Assembly (NCBI GenBank): GCA_949035555.1
Contig: CAROLD010000004.1
Coordinates: 1-64,000 of the forward strand
Reading direction: 5' to 3'
Origin: an uncultured bacterium
Lineage (GTDB): Bacteria > Cyanobacteriota > Vampirovibrionia > Gastranaerophilales > Gastranaerophilaceae
DNA length: 64,000 bases
Shown in pieces: positions 57,089-64,000 of this stretch (positions are counted from its first letter, which is position 1; each line of letters begins with the position of its first letter). The position numbers were made by a program, and so were the translations under genes. The notes beneath the pieces were generated by a model. The model had not been told where the DNA came from and did not search any database. It saw only the letters and a list, made by a program, of their open reading frames with translations.

Positions 57089-58465
57089 ATGTTTGATAAT
57101 TTGAGCGAAAAACTACAGAATATAATTTCAAAAGCACATTCACAAGAGTTAACTCAGGATAATATGCAGGACGCTTTGCGCGAGATTAGACGTGCACTGT
57201 TAGAAGCCGATGTCAACCTGAGAGTTGTTAAGTCTTTTATTTCGTCAATAAAGGATAAAGCTGAAGGTGAAAATGTTTTGCAGGGTGTTAATCCTTCCCA
57301 GCAGTTAGTAAAAATTGTTCATGATGAACTTGTTGAACTTCTTGGACAAGAGGTTCAACCGCTTGATTTATCAGGACATCCGTCATTGGTTATGATGCTT
57401 GGTCTTCAAGGTTCAGGTAAAACTACATCCTCCGCAAAGCTTGCCGTTAAGCTCAAAAAAGAAGGTAAAAATCCTCTTCTTGTTGCATGTGACGTTTACC
57501 GCCCTGCTGCGATAACCCAGTTAAAAACTTTAGGGCAGGAAATAGGATGCGAAGTCTTTTCGATTGACGGCTCAACAGATGTTCAAAATATTGTCCAGCA
57601 AGCTATAAATTATGCTAAGGAAAAAAGTTTTAATGTATTAATTTTGGATACTGCGGGCAGATTACAGATTGATACGGAAATGATGGCTGAACTTCTGATT
57701 ATTGACAGAGTTTTTCAGCCAAATGAAAAACTTCTTGTAATTGATGCTATGACAGGGCAGGAAGCTGTAAATGTTGCAGAAAATTTTGATGCTCAAATCG
57801 GTTTGACAGGTCTTGTTTTAACTAAATTAGACGGTGATTCCCGCGGAGGTTCTGCGCTTTCCGTTGTTCACTGCACAGGAAAACCTATCAAACTTACAGG
57901 TACAGGAGAAAAACTTAACGCTCTTGAAGACTTTTATCCTGAACGCATGGCAACACGTATCTTGGGTATGGGCGACATTGTTTCATTGGTTGAGCGCGCG
58001 CAGGAAGTTTTTGATGAAAAAGAAGCCCTTAAAATGCAGGAAAAAATGAGTAAAGCTGAATTTTCATTTAACGATTTTTTAAATATGCAAAAACAAATGA
58101 AAATGTTCGGTTCTATGGATCAAATTTTAGGGATGCTTCCGGGGGTAAATATTAAACAGGCAGACAGAGAAAAGATTTCTCACGCTACAGATACAGAATT
58201 CAAAAAGATTGAAGTATTTATTCAGAGTATGACCCCCGAAGAACGTGACAATCCTGAATTGATGAATACAAGCCGTAAAAAACGTATAGCAAAAGGCTGT
58301 GGTATGGATATGCATACAATTAACCTGTATGTAAAACAGTTTGAACAAATGCGTCAAATGATGGGCGGAATGAATAAAATGCAAAAAATGTTCGGCGGGT
58401 TTGGCAAGAAAAATGAGAAAAAAGCCATGGTTCAAGCTATGAAAATGATGAGAAAATTCAAATAA
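57089..58465 (+). CDS. ffh: Signal recognition particle protein Ffh
   Basis: Ffh binds signal sequences and 4.5S RNA and docks with FtsY. The 458 residues have the N domain (1-85), the GTPase G domain with GLQGSGKTTSSAKLA, DVYRPAAITQL, DTAGRLQID, TKLDGDSRGG, and the methionine-rich M domain (from about 325) with repeated Met-Lys-Met clusters up to the C-terminus. All expected motifs are present. An AAGGGA ribosome site precedes ATG. Confidence 0.97.
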   Translation: MFDNLSEKLQNIISKAHSQELTQDNMQDALREIRRALLEADVNLRVVKSFISSIKDKAEGENVLQGVNPSQQLVKIVHDELVELLGQEVQPLDLSGHPSLVMMLGLQGSGKTTSSAKLAVKLKKEGKNPLLVACDVYRPAAITQLKTLGQEIGCEVFSIDGSTDVQNIVQQAINYAKEKSFNVLILDTAGRLQIDTEMMAELLIIDRVFQPNEKLLVIDAMTGQEAVNVAENFDAQIGLTGLVLTKLDGDSRGGSALSVVHCTGKPIKLTGTGEKLNALEDFYPERMATRILGMGDIVSLVERAQEVFDEKEALKMQEKMSKAEFSFNDFLNMQKQMKMFGSMDQILGMLPGVNIKQADREKISHATDTEFKKIEVFIQSMTPEERDNPELMNTSRKKRIAKGCGMDMHTINLYVKQFEQMRQMMGGMNKMQKMFGGFGKKNEKKAMVQAMKMMRKFK

Positions 58466-58503
58466 AATTTGTACTATTAATATACCATTTTTTCACGATT
58501 TAT

Positions 58504-58532
58504 TTGAAATTTTGAAATAAAAGTTGTATAAT
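58504..58532 (+). promoter_or_regulatory. Promoter of the symporter gene
   Basis: TTGAAA (58504-58509), a 17-base spacer and TATAAT (58527-58532): a near-consensus sigma-70-type promoter. The leader is about 40 bases and includes a purine-rich AGAGTTAGAGG stretch before ATG 58579. Confidence 0.75.
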
Positions 58533-58578
58533 ATACAAGTCACATATAGTTTAGAAGAAAGAGTTAGAGGTTAAGAGA

Positions 58579-59901
58579 ATGAAACTTCACATGCAGATAC
58601 TTATCGCTTTAGGTTTGGGTATTAAAAGAAACTGGCATATTTTCTTCGGGATTATTGCCGGTATTTTAGTAGGAATATTCCTTCATTCTCATCCGAATGC
58701 TCTGGTAGATAATATTTTAACCTTTGTAGGTCAGGTATTTATCAGACTTATTCAAATGGTAGTAATTCCGCTTGTTGTATCAGCGATTGTTATCGGAATT
58801 ACAAGTGTTGGCGATAACAAACAGCTTGGCAAATTCGGATCAAAAATGATTTTGTATTACGGAATTCTTACCACAATAGCTGTTACTATCGGGTCAGCTT
58901 TAGCACTTTTAATTAAACCTGGTGCGGGTGCGGCTCATTATATTTCAGAAAATATAGCTTCAGGGGTTCAGGCATCAGTTGCGACTGCAATGCAGCAACA
59001 ACAAGGGAATGTCCTGAATTTATTTTTGAGCTTTATTCCAAACAATCCTGTTGAAGCTTTTGCCTCAGGAAATATGGTTCCGATTATTTTATTCGTAGTA
59101 TTGTTTGCTCTTGCCCTTGCAAGAGTCGGCGATGTAAACAGACCTATTGTTTCATTCTTTGAATCAGTTTTTGCGGCTACTATGAAAATTACCGACTGGA
59201 TTATGTTATTTGCGGCTCCCGGTGTATTTGCCCTGACTGCAAGCGCTGTTTCAAGCTTCGGGGTTGATATCTTTGCCGCTATTTCAAAATACTTGCTTGT
59301 ATTGATGGCAGGTTTTGCAATCCAAATGTTTATGGTTTATCCGATATTCTTAAAATGTTTTTCAAAAGTTTCTGCTCCAATGCTGTTTTCTGCAATTGCA
59401 GAAGCTGTAATGGTTGCGTTTGGTACCGCAAGTTCATCTGCAACATTACCTTTAACTATCGCTTGCTGTGAAAAACGAGGTATTTCTCATAAAATTTCAA
59501 GTTTTGTTCTTCCATTGGGAGCTACCCTAAACTTCGACGGAACAGCATTATTGCAAACTGTTGCTGTAATTTTCTTAGCTCAAGCTTATGGTGTGCCGTT
59601 AACTCCGTTCTTAGTTATTCAGATAGCTCTTTTAGCAATTGTTGCCTCAAGTACCTGTGCAGGTATCCCGGGAGGCGGTTTGATTACTATTGCTTTAATT
59701 CTTAACGGTATGGGATTAAGCCCTGAGCAATTGGTTGCAGGTTTTGCGTTCCTATTTACAATCGAAAGAATTACAGATATGTTTAGAACTACTTTAAATG
59801 TTGCATCTGATGCTGTTGTTGCGGCAACTATTGCAGATAACGAAAATGAAATTAACTACGATTTACTTAATAACCCTGCCGCTTACGAAGAAATAGCATA
59901 A
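58579..59901 (+). CDS. gltP: Dicarboxylate/amino acid:cation symporter (DAACS family)
   Basis: A membrane symporter of 440 residues taking up glutamate, aspartate or C4-dicarboxylates with Na+ or H+. Key segments are FIRLIQMVVIPLVVSAIVIG, the serine-rich hairpin VAFGTASSSATLPL, GATLNFDGTALLQ, and PGGGLI with a conserved TTLNVASDA at the C-terminus. The family's re-entrant loops are recognisable. Substrate (Glu/Asp versus C4 acids) cannot be decided. gltP is used as a family label. Confidence 0.92.
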   Translation: MKLHMQILIALGLGIKRNWHIFFGIIAGILVGIFLHSHPNALVDNILTFVGQVFIRLIQMVVIPLVVSAIVIGITSVGDNKQLGKFGSKMILYYGILTTIAVTIGSALALLIKPGAGAAHYISENIASGVQASVATAMQQQQGNVLNLFLSFIPNNPVEAFASGNMVPIILFVVLFALALARVGDVNRPIVSFFESVFAATMKITDWIMLFAAPGVFALTASAVSSFGVDIFAAISKYLLVLMAGFAIQMFMVYPIFLKCFSKVSAPMLFSAIAEAVMVAFGTASSSATLPLTIACCEKRGISHKISSFVLPLGATLNFDGTALLQTVAVIFLAQAYGVPLTPFLVIQIALLAIVASSTCAGIPGGGLITIALILNGMGLSPEQLVAGFAFLFTIERITDMFRTTLNVASDAVVAATIADNENEINYDLLNNPAAYEEIA

Positions 59902-59921
59902 GAGTTAACAAAAATAATATT

Positions 59922-59960
59922 AAAAAAGAGGCTTCGGATAAAATCCGAAGCCTCTTTTTT
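59922..59960. terminator. Bidirectional terminator between gltP and ycf23
   Basis: Eighteen-base perfect arms (AAAAAAGAGGCTTCGGAT) with a three-base loop and T-rich ends on both strands, between convergent genes. Confidence 0.92.
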
Positions 59961-59971
59961 AAGTCTTTCGA

Positions 59972-60730
59972 TTAAACTAATTCAGCAACTTTAACAGCGT
60001 TTTTGTTTGCAATTTCAACTAATGATGAAATTGTTGCAACCATTGAAAGGTCTGAAGTTAATTTGTTGATGCAAGAACCGCAGCCGATAGCACAAGCGCC
60101 AGCAGCGAATGCAAACGGTGCTGTTGTAGGGTTGATGCCTGTAGCTGTCATAATAGGCATTTCAACATTTCTAACAAGTTCAATTGTATTAGAAATTGTT
60201 AATTCAGCTCTATCCATCAATGCTCTTGCGCCGGTTAATTCAACTTCTGAAGAGTAATGACCTTCTGTTTGGATTAAATCAATACCCATTTCTTCTAATT
60301 TAGAAGCTAATTCAATTTGTTCAGAAATTGAGATTTCTCCAGGGATAGTAACTGAGAAAAATACTTCTCTGTTGCCTAATAAAGTTTTTGTTTCTTCAAC
60401 TAAAGATAAAACTTCAGAAGCTGAGAAAGAAGCACCTTTTTTGTAAAGAACATCAAAGTTACCTAATTCAATAGCATCAGCGCCCAATTCAACTGCTCTT
60501 ACAAGTTCTGACGGAACGATTGAAGATACGAACAATGGCATATCTGTCATTGAACGGATTTCACGGATGATGTCTTCTCTAGCTGAGATATCAACAGCGC
60601 TTGCGTGAGCTTTTTCTGCTGATGATACAACTTTTTTAATATTTTCGATGTCAAAGTTATCAATACCGGCAATAACTTTAACTGCACGTTTTTCTTCTAA
60701 GTGTTGTTTGAATAAATCAATTCTTGCCAT
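59972..60730 (-). CDS. ycf23: Ycf23/DUF561 family protein
   Basis: A 252-residue TIM-barrel-type protein matching Ycf23/DUF561, otherwise found in cyanobacteria and plastids: RAVKVIAGIDNFD, ELGADAIELGNFD, VTIPGEISISEQIELASKLEEMGIDLIQTEG, MTATGINPTTAPFAFAAGACAIGCGSCI. Its biochemical role is not established. It is a useful lineage marker. AAGGAGAAA upstream of ATG and a codon bias similar to tpiA suggest good expression. Confidence 0.9.
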   Translation of the reverse strand: MARIDLFKQHLEEKRAVKVIAGIDNFDIENIKKVVSSAEKAHASAVDISAREDIIREIRSMTDMPLFVSSIVPSELVRAVELGADAIELGNFDVLYKKGASFSASEVLSLVEETKTLLGNREVFFSVTIPGEISISEQIELASKLEEMGIDLIQTEGHYSSEVELTGARALMDRAELTISNTIELVRNVEMPIMTATGINPTTAPFAFAAGACAIGCGSCINKLTSDLSMVATISSLVEIANKNAVKVAELV

Positions 60731-60881
60731 AATTTTCTCCTTAATTCAATTGTGGATATAATGTCTCCTGAATTATACATTAAAATTTTAATATTTTCAA
60801 GAACTAACCTCAAAAACGCAATGAAGAGGATACTTTTTTGAAGGAAAGACTAGAATAATTGATGAAGATAATGAGGTTGAT

Positions 60882-61571
60882 ATGAAAAAACAAATAGTCT
60901 TAATATGCTCACTATTATTGATAAGCGGCGGATATACCCCGGCAATGCAAAATTATGAACCTGATGAAAAGATAAACATCAGTGTATATGAAAAAATAAG
61001 TCCTGCGATTGTTGCAATTGATGCGCAGGTACCTGACGGAGTTTCAGCGGGGACAGGATGCGTTGTAACATCTGACGGACTCATTTTGACAGGCTCGCAT
61101 GTTGTTGAAAAAGCTACACAAATTGATGTAACAACTTATAACGGACAGACATATAAAGCAAGATTTATTGCACAGATGGCGAAAAATAAAGATTTGGCGC
61201 TGATTAAAATTGAACCTAAAAAACCGCTTAATACTGTGTCTTTTGCGGATTCAGAGAGCGTAAAAGTCGGACAAAAGGTCTTGAGTATAGGTAATCCGTT
61301 TGGATTTTCCAATACTTTAACTCAAGGGATAATTTCCCGAATTGATTATGTAAAAAACCGATTTCAAACAGATGCCGCAATCAATCCCGGGTGTTCGGGC
61401 GGTCCTTTGCTAAACTCAACAGGACAGGTTATCGGAATAAGCCAGTCTATTTATAATCCGGACCATAATATTTCAAATATTGGTATAGGCTTTGCAATCC
61501 CGTCAAACGAAGCTATAAAGTTTATCGCAACAGTTGATAAATCTAAACTTTCAGATTCAAAAAGAAGATAA
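60882..61571 (+). CDS. Exported trypsin-like serine protease (S1C, HtrA-like), no PDZ domain
   Basis: A signal peptide (MKKQIVLICSLLLISGGYTPA) is followed by a trypsin-like domain: catalytic His in LTGSHVVEKA, Asp in NKDLALIKIE, Ser in INPGCSGGPLL. The usual GNSGGP is GCSGGP here. The 229-residue protein ends after the protease domain, so no PDZ domain is present; it may be a reduced DegP/HtrA relative with a role in envelope protein quality control. It is monocistronic and convergent with lepB. Confidence 0.87.
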   Translation: MKKQIVLICSLLLISGGYTPAMQNYEPDEKINISVYEKISPAIVAIDAQVPDGVSAGTGCVVTSDGLILTGSHVVEKATQIDVTTYNGQTYKARFIAQMAKNKDLALIKIEPKKPLNTVSFADSESVKVGQKVLSIGNPFGFSNTLTQGIISRIDYVKNRFQTDAAINPGCSGGPLLNSTGQVIGISQSIYNPDHNISNIGIGFAIPSNEAIKFIATVDKSKLSDSKRR

Positions 61572-61600
61572 AACGTTACTTTCGACATAATAAGAATTCC

Positions 61601-62386
61601 CTACTTTAATCTGTGAAGGACTTTCATTCTGTTCAGCGGCCAGAATACAACAACTGCTCTGCCGACAAATCTGTCTTTATTAAGAACGCCCCAGTATCTG
61701 CTGTCTTGTGAGTTTCCGCGGTTGTCACCCATCATAAAGTAGCTGTTTTCATCTAATTTGAACGGACCGCATTTCATTACCTGATCACTCATAAGCAACA
61801 GCGGGTCTGTCTTTTTATCAGGGCAGGACGGGTATTCGTAAATACTTTTAATATAGTCTTCTTCATATTTTTTGCCATTGATATATACAAATGCAGAGCC
61901 GTCTTTTTCGTGCTTTATTTCGATTGTATCTCCCGGCATTCCGACTACGCGTTTAATGTATGCAATATCATTGCACAGAATACCTGTTAATCTTGCAAAA
62001 AGCGGCAGGGGCTGTCTTGAAAGCTGTGTCGCAGGCGGATAAAATACCATAATATCACCGCGTTTCGGACCTTCGAAAAATCTTGAGTATCGTTCAACAA
62101 CAATTCTGTCGCCTTCGACAAGTGTAGGTATCATTGAACCTGACGGTATCCAGCGTATTTCGCCGACAAAAAATCTGATTATTATAACCATTACAACGAC
62201 AAATACAACGGTTTCAATAACTTCACAAGCCGCACTTTCTTTATAGTTTCTGTAACTTTCTTCAAACTTATCCAATTTTAGCTGGATGCCAGATGGCAAT
62301 TTTGCTTTGAAATTCATATATGCCGCGTTTCTGTGTTCGCGGATACGTGATTTAAAATTTTCTATTGTTTCGTTTATTTTAAACAT
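61601..62386 (-). CDS. lepB: Signal peptidase I
   Basis: LepB cleaves signal peptides of exported proteins. A 70-residue N-terminal extension and one transmembrane helix (VIETVVFVVVMVIIIRFFV) precede the catalytic Ser in IPSGSMIPTL. The catalytic Lys lies in YIKRVVGMPGDTIE, and GDNRGNSQDSRYWGVL is the family's box E. The 261-residue length is normal. Its start overlaps the polyprenyl synthase stop by eight bases, so the two are coupled. Confidence 0.95.
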   Translation of the reverse strand: MFKINETIENFKSRIREHRNAAYMNFKAKLPSGIQLKLDKFEESYRNYKESAACEVIETVVFVVVMVIIIRFFVGEIRWIPSGSMIPTLVEGDRIVVERYSRFFEGPKRGDIMVFYPPATQLSRQPLPLFARLTGILCNDIAYIKRVVGMPGDTIEIKHEKDGSAFVYINGKKYEEDYIKSIYEYPSCPDKKTDPLLLMSDQVMKCGPFKLDENSYFMMGDNRGNSQDSRYWGVLNKDRFVGRAVVVFWPLNRMKVLHRLK

Positions 62387-63257
62387 CTTTTAAAAGCTCC
62401 AAAAACTCTTCTAATGCTGTGGTATATTGATTTTTTGGCAATTGTGCCAGATGATTTTTTGCATCTTTTAAATAATTATCCAACAAAGCTTTCGTCTTTT
62501 CAATACCCGATGAATAATCCTGCGTACTGCCCGAGTAGATAACCGGAGCGTTGTATATGCCTTCAGAAATGTCATTGTTTACAGGTTTTGAGTTGTCTGG
62601 TTGTAATAAATTCAGCAAATCATCTCGTATCTGAAATGCAATTCCGATATTTAGTGCAAATTCCCCTGCTGATTTTAGATTCTCGGGCGGGTCAAGCAGA
62701 AGGCAGCATTGAACAGCTGTCTCAAAAAGATAGCCTGTTTTGTTTTTTGATTTTTCAATATAATCTTCAATTGTGCCGATTTTAAACCTGTCAAAGTTCT
62801 GGTTAATTTCCCCGATACACATTTTTCTCAGAGTATTTGAGAAATTATTTAATATTTCAATAGAATTAAGCTTTCCGATTTTACCCATTGCAACTGATAG
62901 GAGGTAATCACCTGAAATTACTCCGAGTTTGTTGTCAAATTCTGATGATATAGTTTTCTGCCCGCGTCTTAATTTACTGTCATCTATAATGTCATCGTGG
63001 ATTAGGGATGCATTATGTACAAGTTCTACTGCTGACAGAAGTTCAAGTTGTGCGTCTGTTAAAGGCTTTTCGAGTGCTTTTGTGTATAAAATTGCCAGAA
63101 CAGGACGAATTCTTTTTGATGGTGATGTTAAAAATTTAATTACGTAAGATTTTAAGGGTTCTCGAATATCTATAGTTGAAATCATTTTTTCTTCAACTAT
63201 AGCAAGTTCTGTGTAAACTAGATTTTTTATTTGTTTATATTTTTCTATAAAACTCAT
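62379..63257 (-). CDS. Polyprenyl diphosphate synthase
   Basis: A trans-isoprenyl diphosphate synthase of 292 residues making C30-C50 chains for quinones or other lipids. First Asp-rich motif LIHDDIIDD, then LRRGQKT, and second Asp-rich motif AFQIRDDLL. The residues before the first motif (ELVHNAS) lack the bulky aromatics that limit chain length, which suits a long-chain product (inference). It lies two bases downstream of ftsQ and feeds from the MEP pathway (ispF). Confidence 0.92.
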   Translation of the reverse strand: MSFIEKYKQIKNLVYTELAIVEEKMISTIDIREPLKSYVIKFLTSPSKRIRPVLAILYTKALEKPLTDAQLELLSAVELVHNASLIHDDIIDDSKLRRGQKTISSEFDNKLGVISGDYLLSVAMGKIGKLNSIEILNNFSNTLRKMCIGEINQNFDRFKIGTIEDYIEKSKNKTGYLFETAVQCCLLLDPPENLKSAGEFALNIGIAFQIRDDLLNLLQPDNSKPVNNDISEGIYNAPVIYSGSTQDYSSGIEKTKALLDNYLKDAKNHLAQLPKNQYTTALEEFLELLKDV

Positions 63258-63259
63258 GG

Positions 63260-64000
63260 TTATTTATTTTTTTTCATTTTTAAATAATTTACCTTATCCC
63301 AACTCAAATCGATATACTTCACCTGGCTGTTAACCTCGCCTATCTGCGGTAGGATAGTGTAAATTCGTTCAATTCTTTCAAATACAGTGTTGTCCAGAAC
63401 TCCGAGGCGGATACTTGTTGTCTGTATTTTTACATAAACATCATTAGGAATACGCATGTCAATGTATTCAACCTTTTCACCTGAATAAGTTTCAACCGCT
63501 TTTACAACCTGTTTTATATATTCAACCCTTTTAACTGTCCAATTTTTTTCAATTTTTTCAGGTTTAGTGAGAATTTTTAGGGCTGATTTTGTTTCGGACA
63601 ATCCCATATAATTTTTGTTTGTAACCAGAATACCATCAGTTGTAAAAAATGCGGCAGGTTTAGCTTTTAAATCGGTTTTTATAACCGCAACAGGAATTCT
63701 TTCTCTTATAATAATTTGTATTCTTGCAGGAAATCCGTATCTGCGAACATAAACATTTTTTACTACAGGAATTTTAAATAATTCTTTTTTTACGGGCTGA
63801 ACGCTCATCAGAAATATCGGTAGTTTAGTGACAGGAACATCTTTTATCACATCATAAATAACTTTTGACGGGATAATATTGTTATTAATAATTTCAACTA
63901 TGCGTGAATCCTGTTTCTTGAAGGCATCCTGCGGCAGGTACCATTGCGGGAGTTTAAAAAATTCATAGGTTAGGAACAATAATAATGCAACTACTATTAG
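63260..64000 (-). CDS. ftsQ: FtsQ-like cell division protein (5' end outside window)
   Basis: The frame is open to the window edge, so the start is missing. The first visible residues (LIVVALLLFLTYEFF) are a transmembrane helix. A POTRA-type domain follows (IPVVKNVYVRRYGFPARIQIIIRERIPVAVI) and an FtsQ/DivIB-like beta domain ending KYIDLSWDKVNYLKM. This fits FtsQ, which links early and late divisome proteins. The operon order ftsQ - polyprenyl synthase - lepB is seen here; upstream mur genes may lie beyond the window. Confidence 0.85.
   Translation of the reverse strand, partial: LIVVALLLFLTYEFFKLPQWYLPQDAFKKQDSRIVEIINNNIIPSKVIYDVIKDVPVTKLPIFLMSVQPVKKELFKIPVVKNVYVRRYGFPARIQIIIRERIPVAVIKTDLKAKPAAFFTTDGILVTNKNYMGLSETKSALKILTKPEKIEKNWTVKRVEYIKQVVKAVETYSGEKVEYIDMRIPNDVYVKIQTTSIRLGVLDNTVFERIERIYTILPQIGEVNSQVKYIDLSWDKVNYLKMKKNK

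Noticed and set aside
1..64000. CRISPR array
   Set aside because: No series of regularly spaced 25-40 bp direct repeats was seen, and no cas genes are present. The repeats near 45-46.8 kb are transposon ends.

Overview
The window looks like chromosome of an uncultured, AT-rich, Gram-negative-type (diderm) gut bacterium of the Melainabacteria/Vampirovibrionia, most likely order Gastranaerophilales. This is an inference. The support is a Ycf23/DUF561 protein (a family of cyanobacteria and plastids), short pseudopilins sharing a C-terminal pattern, a Pmp-like autotransporter and an MlaE/MlaF pair (both implying an outer membrane), and two proteins with a short N-terminal NFTG or QFGA-type motif that I associate with this lineage. 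No 16S rRNA gene is present, so the placement rests on proteins.

Region 1 (1-19.4 kb) is ordinary chromosome: two uncharacterised membrane proteins, ispF, two pseudopilins, tpiA, rsmD, proBA, a DAHP synthase, enolase, a phosphoglycolate-phosphatase-like hydrolase, a small winged-helix protein, a DUF805-like membrane protein, an SDR oxidoreductase, a 1318-residue autotransporter, an M48 metalloprotease and a short TspO. Most units end in strong GC-rich hairpins shared by convergent genes.

Region 2 (about 19.4-46.9 kb) is an accessory, defence-rich island between tspO and a tRNA-Met gene. In order it holds: the 3' remnant of an AbiH abortive-infection gene; a hipBA toxin-antitoxin pair with two operators; a large protein of unknown function facing an XRE regulator; a tyrosine recombinase with a replaced C-terminal tail; an SF1 helicase fused to a C-terminal nuclease-like domain; a Hachiman system (hamA, hamB) with a third, tightly coupled gene; a divergent type I restriction-modification system (hsdM-hsdS-hsdR); four small genes of unknown function; an Mrr-type restriction enzyme; and a TniA/TniB- or MuA/MuB-like transposition module with two unusual accessory genes. 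The transposon end is present twice as 167-bp direct repeats, and a rhuM gene sits inside the second copy.

Region 3 (47-64 kb) returns to core chromosome: tRNA-Met, an acetyltransferase-like protein, small lineage-specific genes, an MFS exporter, dnaA-ruvA, a parvulin, mlaE-mlaF, an aminotransferase, cysK, ffh, a dicarboxylate/amino-acid symporter, the Ycf23 protein, a secreted trypsin-like protease, and ftsQ - polyprenyl synthase - lepB at the right edge (ftsQ is cut by the window).

Two genome-wide themes stand out. First, at least seven genes (dnaA, mlaE, rsmD, hipB, the hydrolase gene and two small membrane-protein genes) have a -10 box ending exactly 6-7 bases before ATG and no Shine-Dalgarno sequence, which predicts leaderless mRNAs. 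Second, the Hachiman and type I RM operons share a 13-bp inverted element at the start of both divergent transcripts, suggesting common control. The best candidates for something new are the three-gene Hachiman variant, the single-gene helicase-nuclease, and the transposition module that carries a recombinase core-binding domain without a catalytic domain.
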